Shown here in pieces: positions 1 through 8,972 of a DNA stretch of 45,106 nucleotides; position 1 is the first letter of the stretch; each line of letters begins with the position of its first letter. The notes below the pieces were generated by a model. It was not told the origin of the DNA, ran no database searches, and saw only the letters and a list, made by a program, of their open reading frames with translations. This DNA is from Embleya hyalina (GTDB lineage: Bacteria > Actinomycetota > Actinomycetes > Streptomycetales > Streptomycetaceae): NCBI RefSeq assembly GCF_003967355.1, contig NZ_BIFH01000062.1, positions 1 through 45,106 on the forward strand, written 5' to 3'. Made by a program: the position numbers and the translations under genes.

Positions 1-34
1 CCCAACCCCACCGCCCGACCGTCCACCCCGCCCG

Positions 35-694
35 CTACCGGCTCGGCCGTCGGCCCGAGGCTCGGATCGTGATGTTCAGGCGGCCGCCCGCCAGGCCCGT
101 TGCCGGGTTGCCTGTGGTCGGGCGGATTCTTGGTACTCCGTGGTAGGCGAGTCGGGACGGGCCGCCGAAGGCGATCAGGTCGCCGCCGTGGAGGTCCACG
201 TCCGTCCATGGGCGGGTGCGGGTCTCGGTGTTGCCGAAGCGGAACACGCACCTGTCGCCGATGCTCAGCGACACCACCGGGGCCGGGGACGCCTCGTCCG
301 CGTCGCGATGCAGGCCCATCGTCGCCCCGGCGTCGTAGTGGTTGACCAGGCCGATGTCGTACGGGTCCGGCGGGACCGACCCATACACGTCGGCCACCGC
401 CCGCCGGGCCAGCGCGCCGAGCAGTGCCGGGAACGGCTTGACCGGTGTGCCGTCCGGTAGGAACTCGCTGTAGTGGTACGGCTCCCAGTGCAGCCCGAGG
501 CACACGGTGCGCACGCTCATCACCCCGCCGGAGGGCATCACCACGTGCCGCATGCCGGCCGGCGGCGCGGCCCAGGAGCGAGCCGCGACCACCAACTCCC
601 GCTGCTCGTCCAGCGAAAGCCAGTTCGGCACGTGCCAGGCCCCGGGAGCGAGTTCGACCCGCTCCCGGGGCACCGGGAAGAGTTCGCCGGTCAC
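35..694 (-). CDS. AlkB-like Fe(II)/2-oxoglutarate-dependent dioxygenase
   Basis: 219 aa, GTG start with GGGAG about 10 nt upstream. The AlkB fold signature is complete. H129-x-D131 (in LHRDAD) and H185 are the iron ligands, and the C-terminal R205-x5-R211 (RLNITIR) binds 2-oxoglutarate. Family members repair alkylated bases in DNA or RNA by oxidative dealkylation, and the length is close to the usual 200-220 aa. The [12 protein letters not shown] segment before the iron site matches the bacterial AlkB consensus. The gene lies downstream of the enoyl-CoA hydratase gene on the same strand, 52 nt away, so co-transcription is possible. Substrate (DNA, RNA or other) cannot be read from sequence. 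Confidence 0.9.
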   Translation of the reverse strand: MTGELFPVPRERVELAPGAWHVPNWLSLDEQRELVVAARSWAAPPAGMRHVVMPSGGVMSVRTVCLGLHWEPYHYSEFLPDGTPVKPFPALLGALARRAVADVYGSVPPDPYDIGLVNHYDAGATMGLHRDADEASPAPVVSLSIGDRCVFRFGNTETRTRPWTDVDLHGGDLIAFGGPSRLAYHGVPRIRPTTGNPATGLAGGRLNITIRASGRRPSR

Positions 695-746
695 GTCGCG
701 GCAACTCCCGATCGGCCGTACATGGTTGCGCGTCGCGCAGGGTCCG

Positions 747-1586
747 TCACCGTCCCGCTTTCCCCTCGCTCACCCACTTCGGCTCCCGCTTCTCCCGAAA
801 CGCCGCCATCCCCTCCGTCGCGTCGGCCGAGGCGAACAGTTCGGCCGAGCGCCGGGCCAACTCCCGCCCGTCCCGGTCGAAACCGGCCTGGAGCGCGCCG
901 ATCGTCAACTTCTTCGACTCGATCAGCCCCTGCCGCGAGCACAGCCGGAACGACGCGACCAGCGCCGCCACCGCCTCGTCCGCGCCCTCGGGGCCGTCCA
1001 CCGCGCGGGTGAGCAGGCCGATCCGCTCCGCCTCGGCGCCGTCGAACACGTCGCCGGTGAGGTAGTACCGCGACACCGACCGCGGATCCATCCGCGGCGC
1101 GGTGGTCAGCGAGATCACCGCCGGGCTGAGCCCGAGCCGCGCCTCGGTAAACGCGAAGGTGGCCTGCGCCGGCGCGATCGCCAGGTCCGCCGCGCCGACC
1201 AGGCCGATTCCCCCGGCGCGCGCGTTGCCGCGCAGGTGTGCGACCACCGGGACCGGCACCTCGACCACCAGGCGCAGCAGCGCGAGCAGTTGCTCCGCGC
1301 CCTGGGCCATCCCGCCCGCCGCCGCCTCGCGCAGGTCCATGCCCGAACAGAACGTCGGCCCGGTGTGGGTGAGCACCACCGCCCGGACCCGCTCGTCCAC
1401 GCCCGCCTCGGCGAGGTGGTGGCGCAGTCGGGCGACCAGGCGGGCGGACAGCGCGTTGCGGTTGGCGGGCGAGTCGAGGGTGATGGTCGCGATGCCGTCG
1501 TCCAGGGTCATCCGGACCGGATCGTCGGTCGGGTGCGGGTGGCCGGGCTCGTCGTCCAGGCTCGTGCGTACCGGCTCGGGCTCCAC
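747..1586 (-). CDS. enoyl-CoA hydratase/isomerase family protein
   Basis: 279 aa. The GTG at 1586 is chosen because a clean GGAGGT lies 5 nt upstream. The crotonase fold shows in FCSGMDL (about 80-85) and [15 protein letters not shown] (about 123-135), which form the oxyanion hole, and in TEARLGLSP (about 147-155), which carries one catalytic-position Glu. The second Glu of classical hydratases (usually in a GGTQ segment) is absent: the sequence there reads [11 protein letters not shown]. That points to a non-canonical crotonase (isomerase, hydrolase or specialised hydratase) rather than bulk beta-oxidation. About 25 residues of acidic/Pro N-terminal extension precede the core. It is divergent from the two-component operon at 1950. 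Confidence 0.85.
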   Translation of the reverse strand: MEPEPVRTSLDDEPGHPHPTDDPVRMTLDDGIATITLDSPANRNALSARLVARLRHHLAEAGVDERVRAVVLTHTGPTFCSGMDLREAAAGGMAQGAEQLLALLRLVVEVPVPVVAHLRGNARAGGIGLVGAADLAIAPAQATFAFTEARLGLSPAVISLTTAPRMDPRSVSRYYLTGDVFDGAEAERIGLLTRAVDGPEGADEAVAALVASFRLCSRQGLIESKKLTIGALQAGFDRDGRELARRSAELFASADATEGMAAFREKREPKWVSEGKAGR

Positions 1587-1949
1587 GGTTTACCTCCGGG
1601 TTCGGGGCGGTCGGCGCGGGGACTCGGGGGTGGCCCGGACCGCGCGCCCGGTGCCGCGTATGTTGCCGGTCGCGGCACCCGCGTGTGTCGTCGGCCCCCC
1701 GTTCGGCCGACCGAGGACGTCACCTCGATCGGCGCGGGCGAGGGCCCGCCGCGATTCCATGATCCTCACACGCGAGGGGCTGCTTCGATCGAACCGCGTC
1801 GCGTTCATGTTCCTTTCATGTCGAGCGCGCACATTGGCACGACACGCTTTGTACCGAGTCCACACGGAGGGTGTCCGCGTGCGACCGTGGGGCGACCCGG
1901 AGTAACCGGATCCCCCGGGATCCGCCGCCGAATGAAGGAGTCGCCCGCC
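1587..1949. promoter_or_regulatory. divergent intergenic region between crotonase and two-component operon
   Basis: 363 nt with no convincing gene. It holds the ribosome-binding site of the crotonase at its left edge. On the right it holds a TTCATGT direct repeat (1804-1821), a TTGGCA hexamer at about 1834 and a GAAGGAG ribosome-binding site (1934-1940) for the response regulator. Several frames stay open through this GC-rich region, but none has codon bias or a ribosome-binding site that supports a gene. Confidence 0.6.
1804..1821 (+). promoter_or_regulatory. TTCATGT direct repeat, candidate response-regulator box
   Basis: TTCATGT occurs twice (1804-1810 and 1815-1821) with an 11-bp period, one helical turn. 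This is the arrangement used by OmpR/PhoP-family dimers. It lies about 130 bp upstream of the response regulator ATG, so autoregulation is a reasonable inference. Confidence 0.5.
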
Positions 1950-2693
1950 ATGACGCCCGCCATGACGCCCGCCGCCGACACCGGAACGCCGCCGCACATT
2001 CTCGTCGTGGACGACGAACCCGCCGTCCGCGAGGCCCTCGAATCCAGCCTGCGCTTCGAGGGATACCGGGTCACCCTCGCCGACGAGGGGGTGGCCGCGC
2101 TCACCGCGATCGCGGGCGACGCGCCGGACCTGGTGCTGCTCGACGTGTTGATGCCCCGCATGGACGGGCTGACCGCGTGCCGCCGGCTGCGCGCCCGGGG
2201 CGACACGCTCCCGGTACTGATGCTCACCGCGCGCGACGCGGTCGGCGACCGGGTCACCGGGCTCGACGCGGGCGCGGACGACTACCTGGTCAAGCCGTTC
2301 GAGCTGGACGAACTGCTGGCCCGGGTACGCGCGCTGCTGCGCCGCAGCGCGATGGCCGGGGCGCGCGAGGAGGCCCGGGACGACGCGCTCGCCTACGCCG
2401 ACCTGCGGATGGACACCGCCTCGCGCGAGGTCACCCGCGCCGGCCGGGCGATCGACCTGACCCGCACCGAATACACCCTGCTCGAACTGTTGCTCACCCA
2501 CCCGCGCCAGGTGCTGACCCGGGAGCAGATCCTGCACAACGTATGGGGGTTCGACTTCGAACCCGCGTCCAATTCGCTCGACGTGTACGTGATGTACCTG
2601 CGGCGCAAGACCGAGGCCGGCGGCCTGCCCCGGCTCGTGCACACCGTTCGCGGCGTCGGCTACGTCCTGCGCACCGCGGAGGCGCCGTCCTGA
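1950..2693 (+). CDS. OmpR-family response regulator (MprA-like)
   Basis: 247 aa. ATG at 1950 with GAAGGAG 9 nt upstream; the upstream in-frame extension is intergenic. The receiver domain (about 16-130) has acidic pocket D21/D22, phosphoacceptor D65 in LLDVLMP, T93 and K115 in the DYLVKPF motif. A winged-helix DNA-binding domain follows (about 148-243), ending in the characteristic RGVGYVLR strand. It overlaps the kinase gene by one base (TGATG), so the two are translationally coupled. The family resembles mycobacterial MprA and related envelope-stress regulators; the signal is not known. The direct repeat upstream suggests autoregulation. Confidence 0.95.
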   Translation: MTPAMTPAADTGTPPHILVVDDEPAVREALESSLRFEGYRVTLADEGVAALTAIAGDAPDLVLLDVLMPRMDGLTACRRLRARGDTLPVLMLTARDAVGDRVTGLDAGADDYLVKPFELDELLARVRALLRRSAMAGAREEARDDALAYADLRMDTASREVTRAGRAIDLTRTEYTLLELLLTHPRQVLTREQILHNVWGFDFEPASNSLDVYVMYLRRKTEAGGLPRLVHTVRGVGYVLRTAEAPS

Positions 2694-4102
2694 TGAACCG
2701 TCACCTGCCGCTGCGCGCCCGCCTGGCGCTGCTCACCGCGCTCGCCGTCGCCCTCGCGGTCGCGGCGGCGGCGGTCACCTGCTGGGTGCTGACCCGCAAT
2801 CAGCTGCGCGAGCAGATGGACCGGACCCTGGCCACCACCGGGACACCGTTCCTGAACCCGCGCGGCGGCCAGGCGACGACCATCGCGGACATCTGTCTGC
2901 GTCCCGCGCCGCCGTTCCAGCGCGGCCTGTTGACGTATCAGGTGGTGCGCGGCGACGGCTGGTCCTGCACCCAGCAGGGCAGCAGCGCGGTGCCGGTCAG
3001 TCCGGTCCCGGTGACCGAGGACGACAAGGCGGTGGCGGCGGACACGTCGGGCACGAAGAAGGTCGTCTTCCACGACGCCACCACCAAGAGCGGGCAGCAC
3101 GTGCGGGTGATGACGCAGCACGTCAGCCGGGACACCGCGGTGTCCGTGTCCCGGCCGCTCGACGAGATCGAGAGTTCGCTGGACAGCCTGGCCACGTGGC
3201 TCGTCGCGGTGAGCGCGATCGGCATCCTGGGCGCGGCCACACTGGGCCTGCTGGTCGCCCGGGCGGCGCTCAAGCCGGTGGACCGGCTCACCGAGGCGGC
3301 CGAACACGTGGCCCGCACCGAGGACCTGGACACGGTGATCCCGGTCGCGGGCAAGGACGAGATCGCCCGCCTGGGGCGCTCGTTCAACGCGATGACGGCC
3401 TCGCTCAAGGCGTCCCGGCTGCGCCAGCAGCGGCTGATCGCCGACGCGGGGCACGAACTGCGCACTCCGCTCACCTCGTTGCGGACCAACACCGACCTGC
3501 TGCTGCGCAGCGAACAGACCGGCCGTTCGATCCCGCCCGCCGACAAGGAACGCCTGCTGCACAACGTGAAGGCGCAACTGGTCGAACTCTCCGACCTGGT
3601 CGGCGATCTGCTGCTGCTGGCCCGCCCGGATCACGTGGCCGGCCAGCCGCCGGCCGAGGCCGCCGCGCTGCACACCGCGGTCGAACGCGCGGCGGAGCGG
3701 GCCCGGTTGCGGGCGCCCGACGCGCGGATCGAGGTGGACGTCAGCCCGTGGTACGTGCGCGGCGAGCCGGCCGCGCTGGAGCGGGCGGTGGTCAATCTGC
3801 TGGACAACGCGCTCAAGTTCGGCGGCCCGGAGGGGGTCGTGACGGTCCGGCTCGCGGACGGCCGCCTCACCGTGCGCGACCACGGCCCGGGCGTCGCCGC
3901 CGCCGACGCCCCGTACGTGTTCGAACGTTTCTGGCGCGCGCCCGCCGCCCGCGGCCTGCCCGGGTCCGGCCTGGGCCTGTCCATCGTCGCCCGAACGGTG
4001 GCCGACGGCGGCGGCACGGTGACCCTGGAGCCGGCCGCCGACGGCCCGGGCACGATCGCCACGATCCACCTGCCGGGCACCCGGGACACGCCGCCGGGCT
4101 GA
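2693..4102 (+). CDS. sensor histidine kinase (MprB-like, HAMP)
   Basis: 469 aa. Two membrane helices (about 9-33 and 168-190) flank a periplasmic sensor of about 130 residues. A HAMP linker follows (about 190-243), then the HisKA helix with H254 in DAGHELRTPLTSLRTN. The HATPase domain has N-box NLLDNALKF, G1 DHGPGV and G2 GSGLGLSIV. The sensor contains two cysteines (ICLRP and WSCTQQG) that could form an extracytoplasmic disulfide. The ATG overlaps the regulator stop codon, so the pair forms one operon. A hairpin follows 16 nt after the stop. The partner and family are clear; the stimulus is not. Confidence 0.95.
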   Translation: MNRHLPLRARLALLTALAVALAVAAAAVTCWVLTRNQLREQMDRTLATTGTPFLNPRGGQATTIADICLRPAPPFQRGLLTYQVVRGDGWSCTQQGSSAVPVSPVPVTEDDKAVAADTSGTKKVVFHDATTKSGQHVRVMTQHVSRDTAVSVSRPLDEIESSLDSLATWLVAVSAIGILGAATLGLLVARAALKPVDRLTEAAEHVARTEDLDTVIPVAGKDEIARLGRSFNAMTASLKASRLRQQRLIADAGHELRTPLTSLRTNTDLLLRSEQTGRSIPPADKERLLHNVKAQLVELSDLVGDLLLLARPDHVAGQPPAEAAALHTAVERAAERARLRAPDARIEVDVSPWYVRGEPAALERAVVNLLDNALKFGGPEGVVTVRLADGRLTVRDHGPGVAAADAPYVFERFWRAPAARGLPGSGLGLSIVARTVADGGGTVTLEPAADGPGTIATIHLPGTRDTPPG

Positions 4103-4118
4103 GCCAGCCGAAACACAC

Positions 4119-4156
4119 CGGGACCCCCGCCCCGACGCACGGGGACAGGGGTCTCG
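4119..4156. terminator. hairpin between convergent genes
   Basis: GGGACCCC (about 4120-4127) pairs with GGGGTCTC (4148-4155) with one G-T pair, and an inner CCCC/GGGG extends the stem. It sits between the kinase stop and the convergent ABM gene, so it could serve both strands. Confidence 0.6.
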
Positions 4157-4185
4157 GGGACGGACCGGGCGACCGGCTGCCCGGC

Positions 4186-4494
4186 TCAGCCCTCGTCGGC
4201 CGGCGTCAGGTCGCTCTCGTAGTGCACGATCGTCGGCGGCACCGCGAAGAACTCGCCGACGATGCCGCGCCACTGCGGGAACAGCTCCGACTCGCGGAAG
4301 CCGACCGTGTGCGCCTCCAGCGTCTCCCAGCCGATCAGCAGCAGGTACGAGGTGGGCGACTCGACCTGGCGCACCAGCCGGGCCCAGCGGAAGCCGGCCG
4401 ACTTCGCGACCACCTCGCGCCCGCGCAGGAACGCGGCCTCGAATTCGGCCTCGCGGCCGGCGGTGACGGTGATGTCCGCGTGTTCGATGATCAT
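4186..4494 (-). CDS. antibiotic biosynthesis monooxygenase (ABM) domain protein
   Basis: 102 aa, ATG with GGGAG 5 nt upstream. A single ABM/dimeric alpha-beta barrel domain spans the protein: MIIEHADITVTAGREAEFE at the start, then a WARLVRQVESPTSYLLLIGWE segment and an H..GFRESELFPQWR helix typical of the family. Members are cofactor-free quinone-forming monooxygenases, haem-degrading enzymes or simple ligand-binding dimers, and the haem-binding residues of IsdG are not evident. It appears monocistronic, with no biosynthetic cluster beside it, so a quinone-detoxification or housekeeping role is more likely than antibiotic synthesis. Confidence 0.85.
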   Translation of the reverse strand: MIIEHADITVTAGREAEFEAAFLRGREVVAKSAGFRWARLVRQVESPTSYLLLIGWETLEAHTVGFRESELFPQWRGIVGEFFAVPPTIVHYESDLTPADEG

Positions 4495-4560
4495 GATGGC
4501 TCCCTGCGTCGTCGGATCGGGGTCCGGCTCGGATTCGGTGTCGGCACGACTGTCGAATCA

Positions 4561-4603
4561 TGGCGAACCGCCCCGGCGCGGGGTGCGCCGGGGCGGTTCG
4601 CCA
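4561..4603 (-). terminator. 19-bp perfect-stem terminator
   Basis: TGGCGAACCGCCCCGGCGC (4561-4579) is perfectly complementary to 4585-4603, with a 5-nt GGGGT loop. It lies 38 nt past the stop of the surface-protein operon. There is no clear U-tract, as is common for actinomycete terminators. Confidence 0.8.
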
Positions 4604-4640
4604 CGCGGTGACGCGGCCGGGATCACCGGGATCGGCCGGA

Positions 4641-5438
4641 TCAGCTGAACCAGTGCCGCTTCTTCCGGGTGAGCTGGTAGCCCAGGATCCCGAACACGAC
4701 CGCGACGAAGGTCGCCATCGCGGTCCAGAACCACCGCGCGTTCGGACCGTCCATCCAGTCCCACTGGTACCAGTGGTCCTCTTCCTGGTCCCACGCGACC
4801 GACCGGGTGTCCGCGGTCTGCCCGCTCTTGAGCACCGCGCCCGCCTTGCTGATCGGCACCAGCGGATCGGCCAGCTTGCGGTCCGAGGTCGGCACCTGGT
4901 CGTCGCCGTCCTCGGTGTCCACCCGCACCGCCACCTTGACCGCGGCGCCCGCGTCCAGGTCGGGTACGTCCATCGCGGCGATCCGGACGAAGTACATCCC
5001 CGGCAGCGGGTCGGTCGACCACGGCTCGGCCCAGTCCCGCACCACGCGCGGAACGCACGTGAGCGCGAGCTTGGTGTCGCTCTTCTGCGCGGTGGCGACC
5101 TGCTTGCCCTCGACACACGGCTGGCGCCGACGCAGGCCGTCGTAGATCTCGATCCGGTAGGTCACCGGACCGGTGCGGGCGTTGCCGGACGCCAGGTCGA
5201 GGTCGACCTTGGCGTGGATCTCCTTGCCCGCCTTGGCCGGGAACTGCCAGTACAGGTATTCGCCCTGGGACGCCGACCAGCGCGCGTCCTGGCCGAGCTT
5301 GAGCGTGCCCGCGGCCAGGAACGTGGTCCCCGGCGGCACGTCCTGGTCGGCCGCCGCCGCGCCCGCGAACAGCGTCACCCCGACGAACGCCGCGGCGACC
5401 GCCGCGAGCGCCCGCCTCATCGTACGGATCGCCGTCAT
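4641..5438 (-). CDS. membrane-anchored surface protein, partner of the VWA protein
   Basis: 265 aa. The start is the ATG that overlaps the VWA-gene stop as ATGA, so translation is coupled. It has a Sec signal peptide (about 1-30, cleavage near AGAAAADQ) and a long extracytoplasmic part. A C-terminal transmembrane helix (about 235-254) ends in a short basic cytoplasmic tail, RKKRHWFS. Residues about 40-85 (LAAGTLKLGQDARWSASQ... then YLYWQFPAKAGKEIHAKVDL) resemble pre-peptidase C-terminal/jelly-roll domains. A similar segment occurs in the VWA protein next to it. The paired cysteines QPCVEGK and ALTCVPR could form a disulfide. Function is unknown; the coupling and shared domain suggest a complex with the VWA protein. 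Confidence 0.85.
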   Translation of the reverse strand: MTAIRTMRRALAAVAAAFVGVTLFAGAAAADQDVPPGTTFLAAGTLKLGQDARWSASQGEYLYWQFPAKAGKEIHAKVDLDLASGNARTGPVTYRIEIYDGLRRRQPCVEGKQVATAQKSDTKLALTCVPRVVRDWAEPWSTDPLPGMYFVRIAAMDVPDLDAGAAVKVAVRVDTEDGDDQVPTSDRKLADPLVPISKAGAVLKSGQTADTRSVAWDQEEDHWYQWDWMDGPNARWFWTAMATFVAVVFGILGYQLTRKKRHWFS

Positions 5439-6709
5439 GACATCGCCTTCCCGAGAGCCTTGAACGCGCGGCGCAGCCAGCCGGCCAACAGGCCCGAGAT
5501 CAGGCCGAATCCGGCGAGCACGCCCAGGAACACCCAACCGCGGCCCAGGCCGTGCACGTTGGCCGCCTTGCTGTCGGTGGCCTTGACCAGGTCCACCGTC
5601 AACTCCAGCGGCAGACCGGGCTTGGTGGCCACGTTCGGCTGCGCGGCGAACGCGTTGGTGACGACCAGGCAGACCGTCTTCGTCTTCGCGTGGTCGTTGT
5701 CCGTCTTGTACGGGTAGCGGAACCCGGCGGACTGCACATCCGTACGGCCGTTGCCCGCACCGGCGTTGCCGACCAACTCGCGGCCGTCCTCGCCGAACGC
5801 GGTGACCGTCACGTCGTAGTCCCGCGCCACCTTGCGGTCGGCGCCGACGGTCGCGGTGGCCCGCAACTCCTGGTTCGGCTTGACCGGGACCTTGTACCAC
5901 AGGTGTTGGCCGAACTCCTCGCGGTCGCTGTACACCCCGGGCGCGAGCAACGGGGCGTCCTGGCAACCGTTCGGGCTGCCCTTGACCGGAGCGGGCGTCT
6001 CGTCCACCTCGCGCACCGCGCGCTTGACGATCTGCTGGACCTTCTGCGACAGCTCGTCGGCGTTCAGCACCGAGGTGTACGTACCACCGGTGGCCTCGGC
6101 GATGCAGGACAGCTGCCGGCGGGTGTTCTCGTCGGGCACCAGACCGAGGGTGTCCACCACGAGGTTGAGGCCGGAGGCGGCCAACTCGCGGGCCACGTCG
6201 CACGGGTCGGGCGGCGCGCAGGTCTCCTCGCCGTCGGTGATCAGCACGATGCGCCGGGTACCGGTGCCGGTGCCGAGGTCCTTGGCGGCCTCGCGCAGGG
6301 ACAGCGCGATCGGCGTCCAGCCGGTCGGCTGCAACTTGGCGATCTCGTTCTTGATCACGACCTTGTTGGGTCTGCCGACCGGGGCCAACTGCTGGGTGTC
6401 GACGCATCCCTTGGCCTTGTCGTTGCCCGGGTACGTCGCACCCAGCACCCGGACGCCGAAGTCGGCGGGTTCCGGGACGCCGTCCACGACCTCGTTGAAG
6501 GCCTTCTTCGCCGCGTCGATGCGGGTCATCCCGCCGGCGTCGTTGGCCTTCATCGAGCCGCTCACGTCGAGGATCAACTCGACCTTCGGTGGCGGCGCGG
6601 TCGAATTCGTCTCGTCGGCCATCGCGGACGGCGCGGAACCGCCCACGACAGCCAAGGTCGTCAGCAGGCCGATCAACCCGGCCCCGACCTTTCGCATCTT
6701 GATCGTCAC
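5435..6709 (-). CDS. von Willebrand factor A domain membrane protein
   Basis: 424 aa from the GTG at 6709; an in-frame ATG at 6697 is an alternative and neither has a good ribosome-binding site. A signal peptide (about 1-31) is followed by a VWA domain (about 42-235) with an intact MIDAS: D48-x-S50-G-S52, T132 and D159. A PPC-like beta domain follows (about 250-390, including LLAPGVYSDREEFGQHLWYKVPVKPNQ), then a C-terminal transmembrane helix (about 394-414) and a short basic tail. The intact MIDAS implies metal-dependent ligand binding outside the cell. It is the first gene of a two-gene operon, overlapping its partner by ATGA. No enzymatic motif is seen. Confidence 0.9.
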   Translation of the reverse strand: MTIKMRKVGAGLIGLLTTLAVVGGSAPSAMADETNSTAPPPKVELILDVSGSMKANDAGGMTRIDAAKKAFNEVVDGVPEPADFGVRVLGATYPGNDKAKGCVDTQQLAPVGRPNKVVIKNEIAKLQPTGWTPIALSLREAAKDLGTGTGTRRIVLITDGEETCAPPDPCDVARELAASGLNLVVDTLGLVPDENTRRQLSCIAEATGGTYTSVLNADELSQKVQQIVKRAVREVDETPAPVKGSPNGCQDAPLLAPGVYSDREEFGQHLWYKVPVKPNQELRATATVGADRKVARDYDVTVTAFGEDGRELVGNAGAGNGRTDVQSAGFRYPYKTDNDHAKTKTVCLVVTNAFAAQPNVATKPGLPLELTVDLVKATDSKAANVHGLGRGWVFLGVLAGFGLISGLLAGWLRRAFKALGKAMS

Positions 6710-6776
6710 GGGGAGGGATCCTACGGATCATCCGGGCCCGCCGTTTGCCGCACGCGGCAGGTCGATTGACAACCCG

Positions 6777-8972
6777 TCAGGCGGTTGGTGACGATTCGTC
6801 GGGAACGTTCCCCTCCGGCGCGGTCAGGTCGTAGAGGGTGACCCCGTCGACGGTGGTCGCGGTGAACGTGCGCTCGACCCAGGTCGCGATCTCCTGCGCG
6901 GTGTTGCTGCCGCCCATGCTGCGCATCCCGCCGAAGCCGCCGCCGATGAAGTAGTGGATCCGGCCGTTTCGCACCAGCTTGCGGAATTCGTCCAAGGTCG
7001 GTGACGGGTCGCTGCCGTTGAAGCCGCCGATGGGCATCACCGGCTCGCCGGTGGCCAGTTGATAGCCGGAGGCGCTGTTCGAGCCGACGGAGGCGGCCAC
7101 CCAGGTGTAGCGGCCGGCATCCCGCTTCAGCGCCGCGACGACCTCCTTGCCCGGCGTGCTGCCGTTGAGCAGGCCGCCCATGCCGCCACCGCCCGCGCCG
7201 CCGGCGGGTCGGCGCGCCGTGCCCCCTCCGTCCTGCGGGGCGGTGCCGTCGCCCGGGCGTTGCCCCCGGGTACGGCCGGTGCCGTCGGGAGCGCCCGGGA
7301 ACACCTGCGCACCCGCGCCGGGTTGCCCGCCGGGCGCCTGGCCGCCCGGCACCCGACCGGGCGCCTGACCCGGCGCCTGTCCGGGCGGCACGCCCGGGAA
7401 GCCCCGCGGCCCACCGTCGCCCCCGGGACCTCCGGGGCCGCCCGGGAAGCCGCGCCCGAAGCCCGCCCCCGCCGGACCCGCGCTCGGGATCGACCCGCGC
7501 TGTGCCGTGGTCGCGGTGGCCCAGGTGTAGGCCGCCGGCCCGGCCAGCAGCGCCACCGCGGACACCCCGGCCGCCACCGGCGCCAGCCCGCGCACCGCGG
7601 TGAGCGTGACGGCGAACACACCCAGCGCGCCGACGACTCCGCCGATCAGCACGGCGTGCCGCAACCACGGATGCCAGTCCGGCGTACGGTCCAGCAGGTG
7701 GTACGACCACCACGCGCTCACCGCCACGGTGAGCGCCGCGACCGCCGCCGCCCGCAACACCCGGCGCCGCTCCCACAACAACGCGGCGCCCATCGCGACC
7801 AGCGCCGCGATCGCCGGCGCGAGGGCGATCGTGTAGTAGGCGTGGAAGATGCCCGCCATATAGCTGAACGTCAGCGCGGTGCCCAGCAGCCACCCGCCCC
7901 ACAACACGATCGCCGCCCGGCCGGGGTCGGTGCGCGGCGCCCGACGGGTCGACCACAGGCCCACCACCAGCAGGATCAGCGCGGCGGGCAACAACCACGA
8001 GATCTGGCCGCCCATTTCGGGGTTGAACATGCGGTCCCAGCCGGTGGCGCCCCAGCCGCCGCCCCGAGGCCCGCCGCCACCCACGCTGCCGGTCTCGTCG
8101 CCGTTGAGCCGACCGAGTCCGTTGTAGCCCAGGGTCAGTTCGAGGATCGAGTTGTGCTGGGAGCCGCCGATGTAGGGGCGCGAGGATTCCGGCCACAGTT
8201 CCACGATCGCGATCCACCACCCACCCGCGACCAGCAACGCCAGCCCCGACCAGAGCAGTTGTCGCACCCGTCGCCAAAAGCCCACCGGCGCCAGCACCAG
8301 GTACACCGCCGCGAGCACGGGCACGACCAGGAACGCCTGGAGCATCTTGGCCAGGAACCCGAACCCCACGCCGGCCCCGGCCAGCACCAACCAGCGGGTG
8401 GCGCCGCTCTCTTGCGCCCGCAGGACCGCGTAGGCGGCGACGGTGAGCAGCAGGACCAGCAGCGCGTCCGGGTTGTTGAACCGGAACATCAGCGCCGCGA
8501 CCGGTGTGAGCGCCAGCACGGCCCCGCCCAACAGGCCGGCCCAGGCCGGGAATCGGCGCCGGATCGCGAGATACAGCACACCGACCGTGGCCACACCCTC
8601 CAGCGCCTGCGGGATCAGGATGCTCCACGCGTTGACGCCGAAGATCCGGGCGGACAGGCCCATCACCCACAGCGCCGCCGGCGTCTTGTCGACGGTGATC
8701 GAGTTGCCCGCGTCGGAGGAGCCGAAGAAGAACGCCTTCCAGCTCTCGGTGCCCGCCTGAACGGCCGCCGCGTAGAACGAGTTGGCCCACCCGGAGGCGC
8801 CCAGGCCCCAGATGTAGAGCAGGCCGGTGCCGACGAGCAGTGCGAGCAGCGCGGGGCGCACCCACGGCGCGTCCGCCTCTCGTCCGCGCACCAGGCGGAC
8901 GTACCAGGGTCGATCGACCGTGCCCCCGACTCCGGGAGCGGGGATCGGCAGCGGAACCACCACGGCGGTCAT
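6777..8972 (-). CDS. GT39/ArnT-like polyprenyl-phosphate glycosyltransferase
   Basis: 731 aa. The protein begins with a large multi-spanning membrane region (about 40-480, roughly a dozen helices). The first extracytoplasmic loop (GASGWANSFYAAAVQAG... then NSITVDKTPAALWVMGLS) is the PMT/ArnT catalytic-loop signature with acidic residues. A Gly/Pro-rich disordered stretch follows (about 490-600, repeats such as APGQAPGRVPGGQAPGG). A C-terminal globular domain (about 605-720) contains TWVAASVGSNSASGYQLATG, as in other actinobacterial members. These enzymes move a sugar from a polyprenyl-phosphate donor onto a surface acceptor. The start ATG overlaps the upstream glycosyltransferase stop as ATGA, so the two are coupled. 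The acceptor is unknown. Confidence 0.9.
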   Translation of the reverse strand: MTAVVVPLPIPAPGVGGTVDRPWYVRLVRGREADAPWVRPALLALLVGTGLLYIWGLGASGWANSFYAAAVQAGTESWKAFFFGSSDAGNSITVDKTPAALWVMGLSARIFGVNAWSILIPQALEGVATVGVLYLAIRRRFPAWAGLLGGAVLALTPVAALMFRFNNPDALLVLLLTVAAYAVLRAQESGATRWLVLAGAGVGFGFLAKMLQAFLVVPVLAAVYLVLAPVGFWRRVRQLLWSGLALLVAGGWWIAIVELWPESSRPYIGGSQHNSILELTLGYNGLGRLNGDETGSVGGGGPRGGGWGATGWDRMFNPEMGGQISWLLPAALILLVVGLWSTRRAPRTDPGRAAIVLWGGWLLGTALTFSYMAGIFHAYYTIALAPAIAALVAMGAALLWERRRVLRAAAVAALTVAVSAWWSYHLLDRTPDWHPWLRHAVLIGGVVGALGVFAVTLTAVRGLAPVAAGVSAVALLAGPAAYTWATATTAQRGSIPSAGPAGAGFGRGFPGGPGGPGGDGGPRGFPGVPPGQAPGQAPGRVPGGQAPGGQPGAGAQVFPGAPDGTGRTRGQRPGDGTAPQDGGGTARRPAGGAGGGGMGGLLNGSTPGKEVVAALKRDAGRYTWVAASVGSNSASGYQLATGEPVMPIGGFNGSDPSPTLDEFRKLVRNGRIHYFIGGGFGGMRSMGGSNTAQEIATWVERTFTATTVDGVTLYDLTAPEGNVPDESSPTA

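Noticed and set aside
507-1949. Upstream extension of the response regulator
   Set aside because: The in-frame stretch is antisense to the AlkB-like and crotonase genes, is Arg-rich and non-homologous, and a good ribosome-binding site marks the start at 1950.
4186-4494. Evidence for an antibiotic biosynthetic cluster
   Set aside because: The ABM domain name is misleading; no biosynthetic, resistance or regulatory cluster genes lie beside it.
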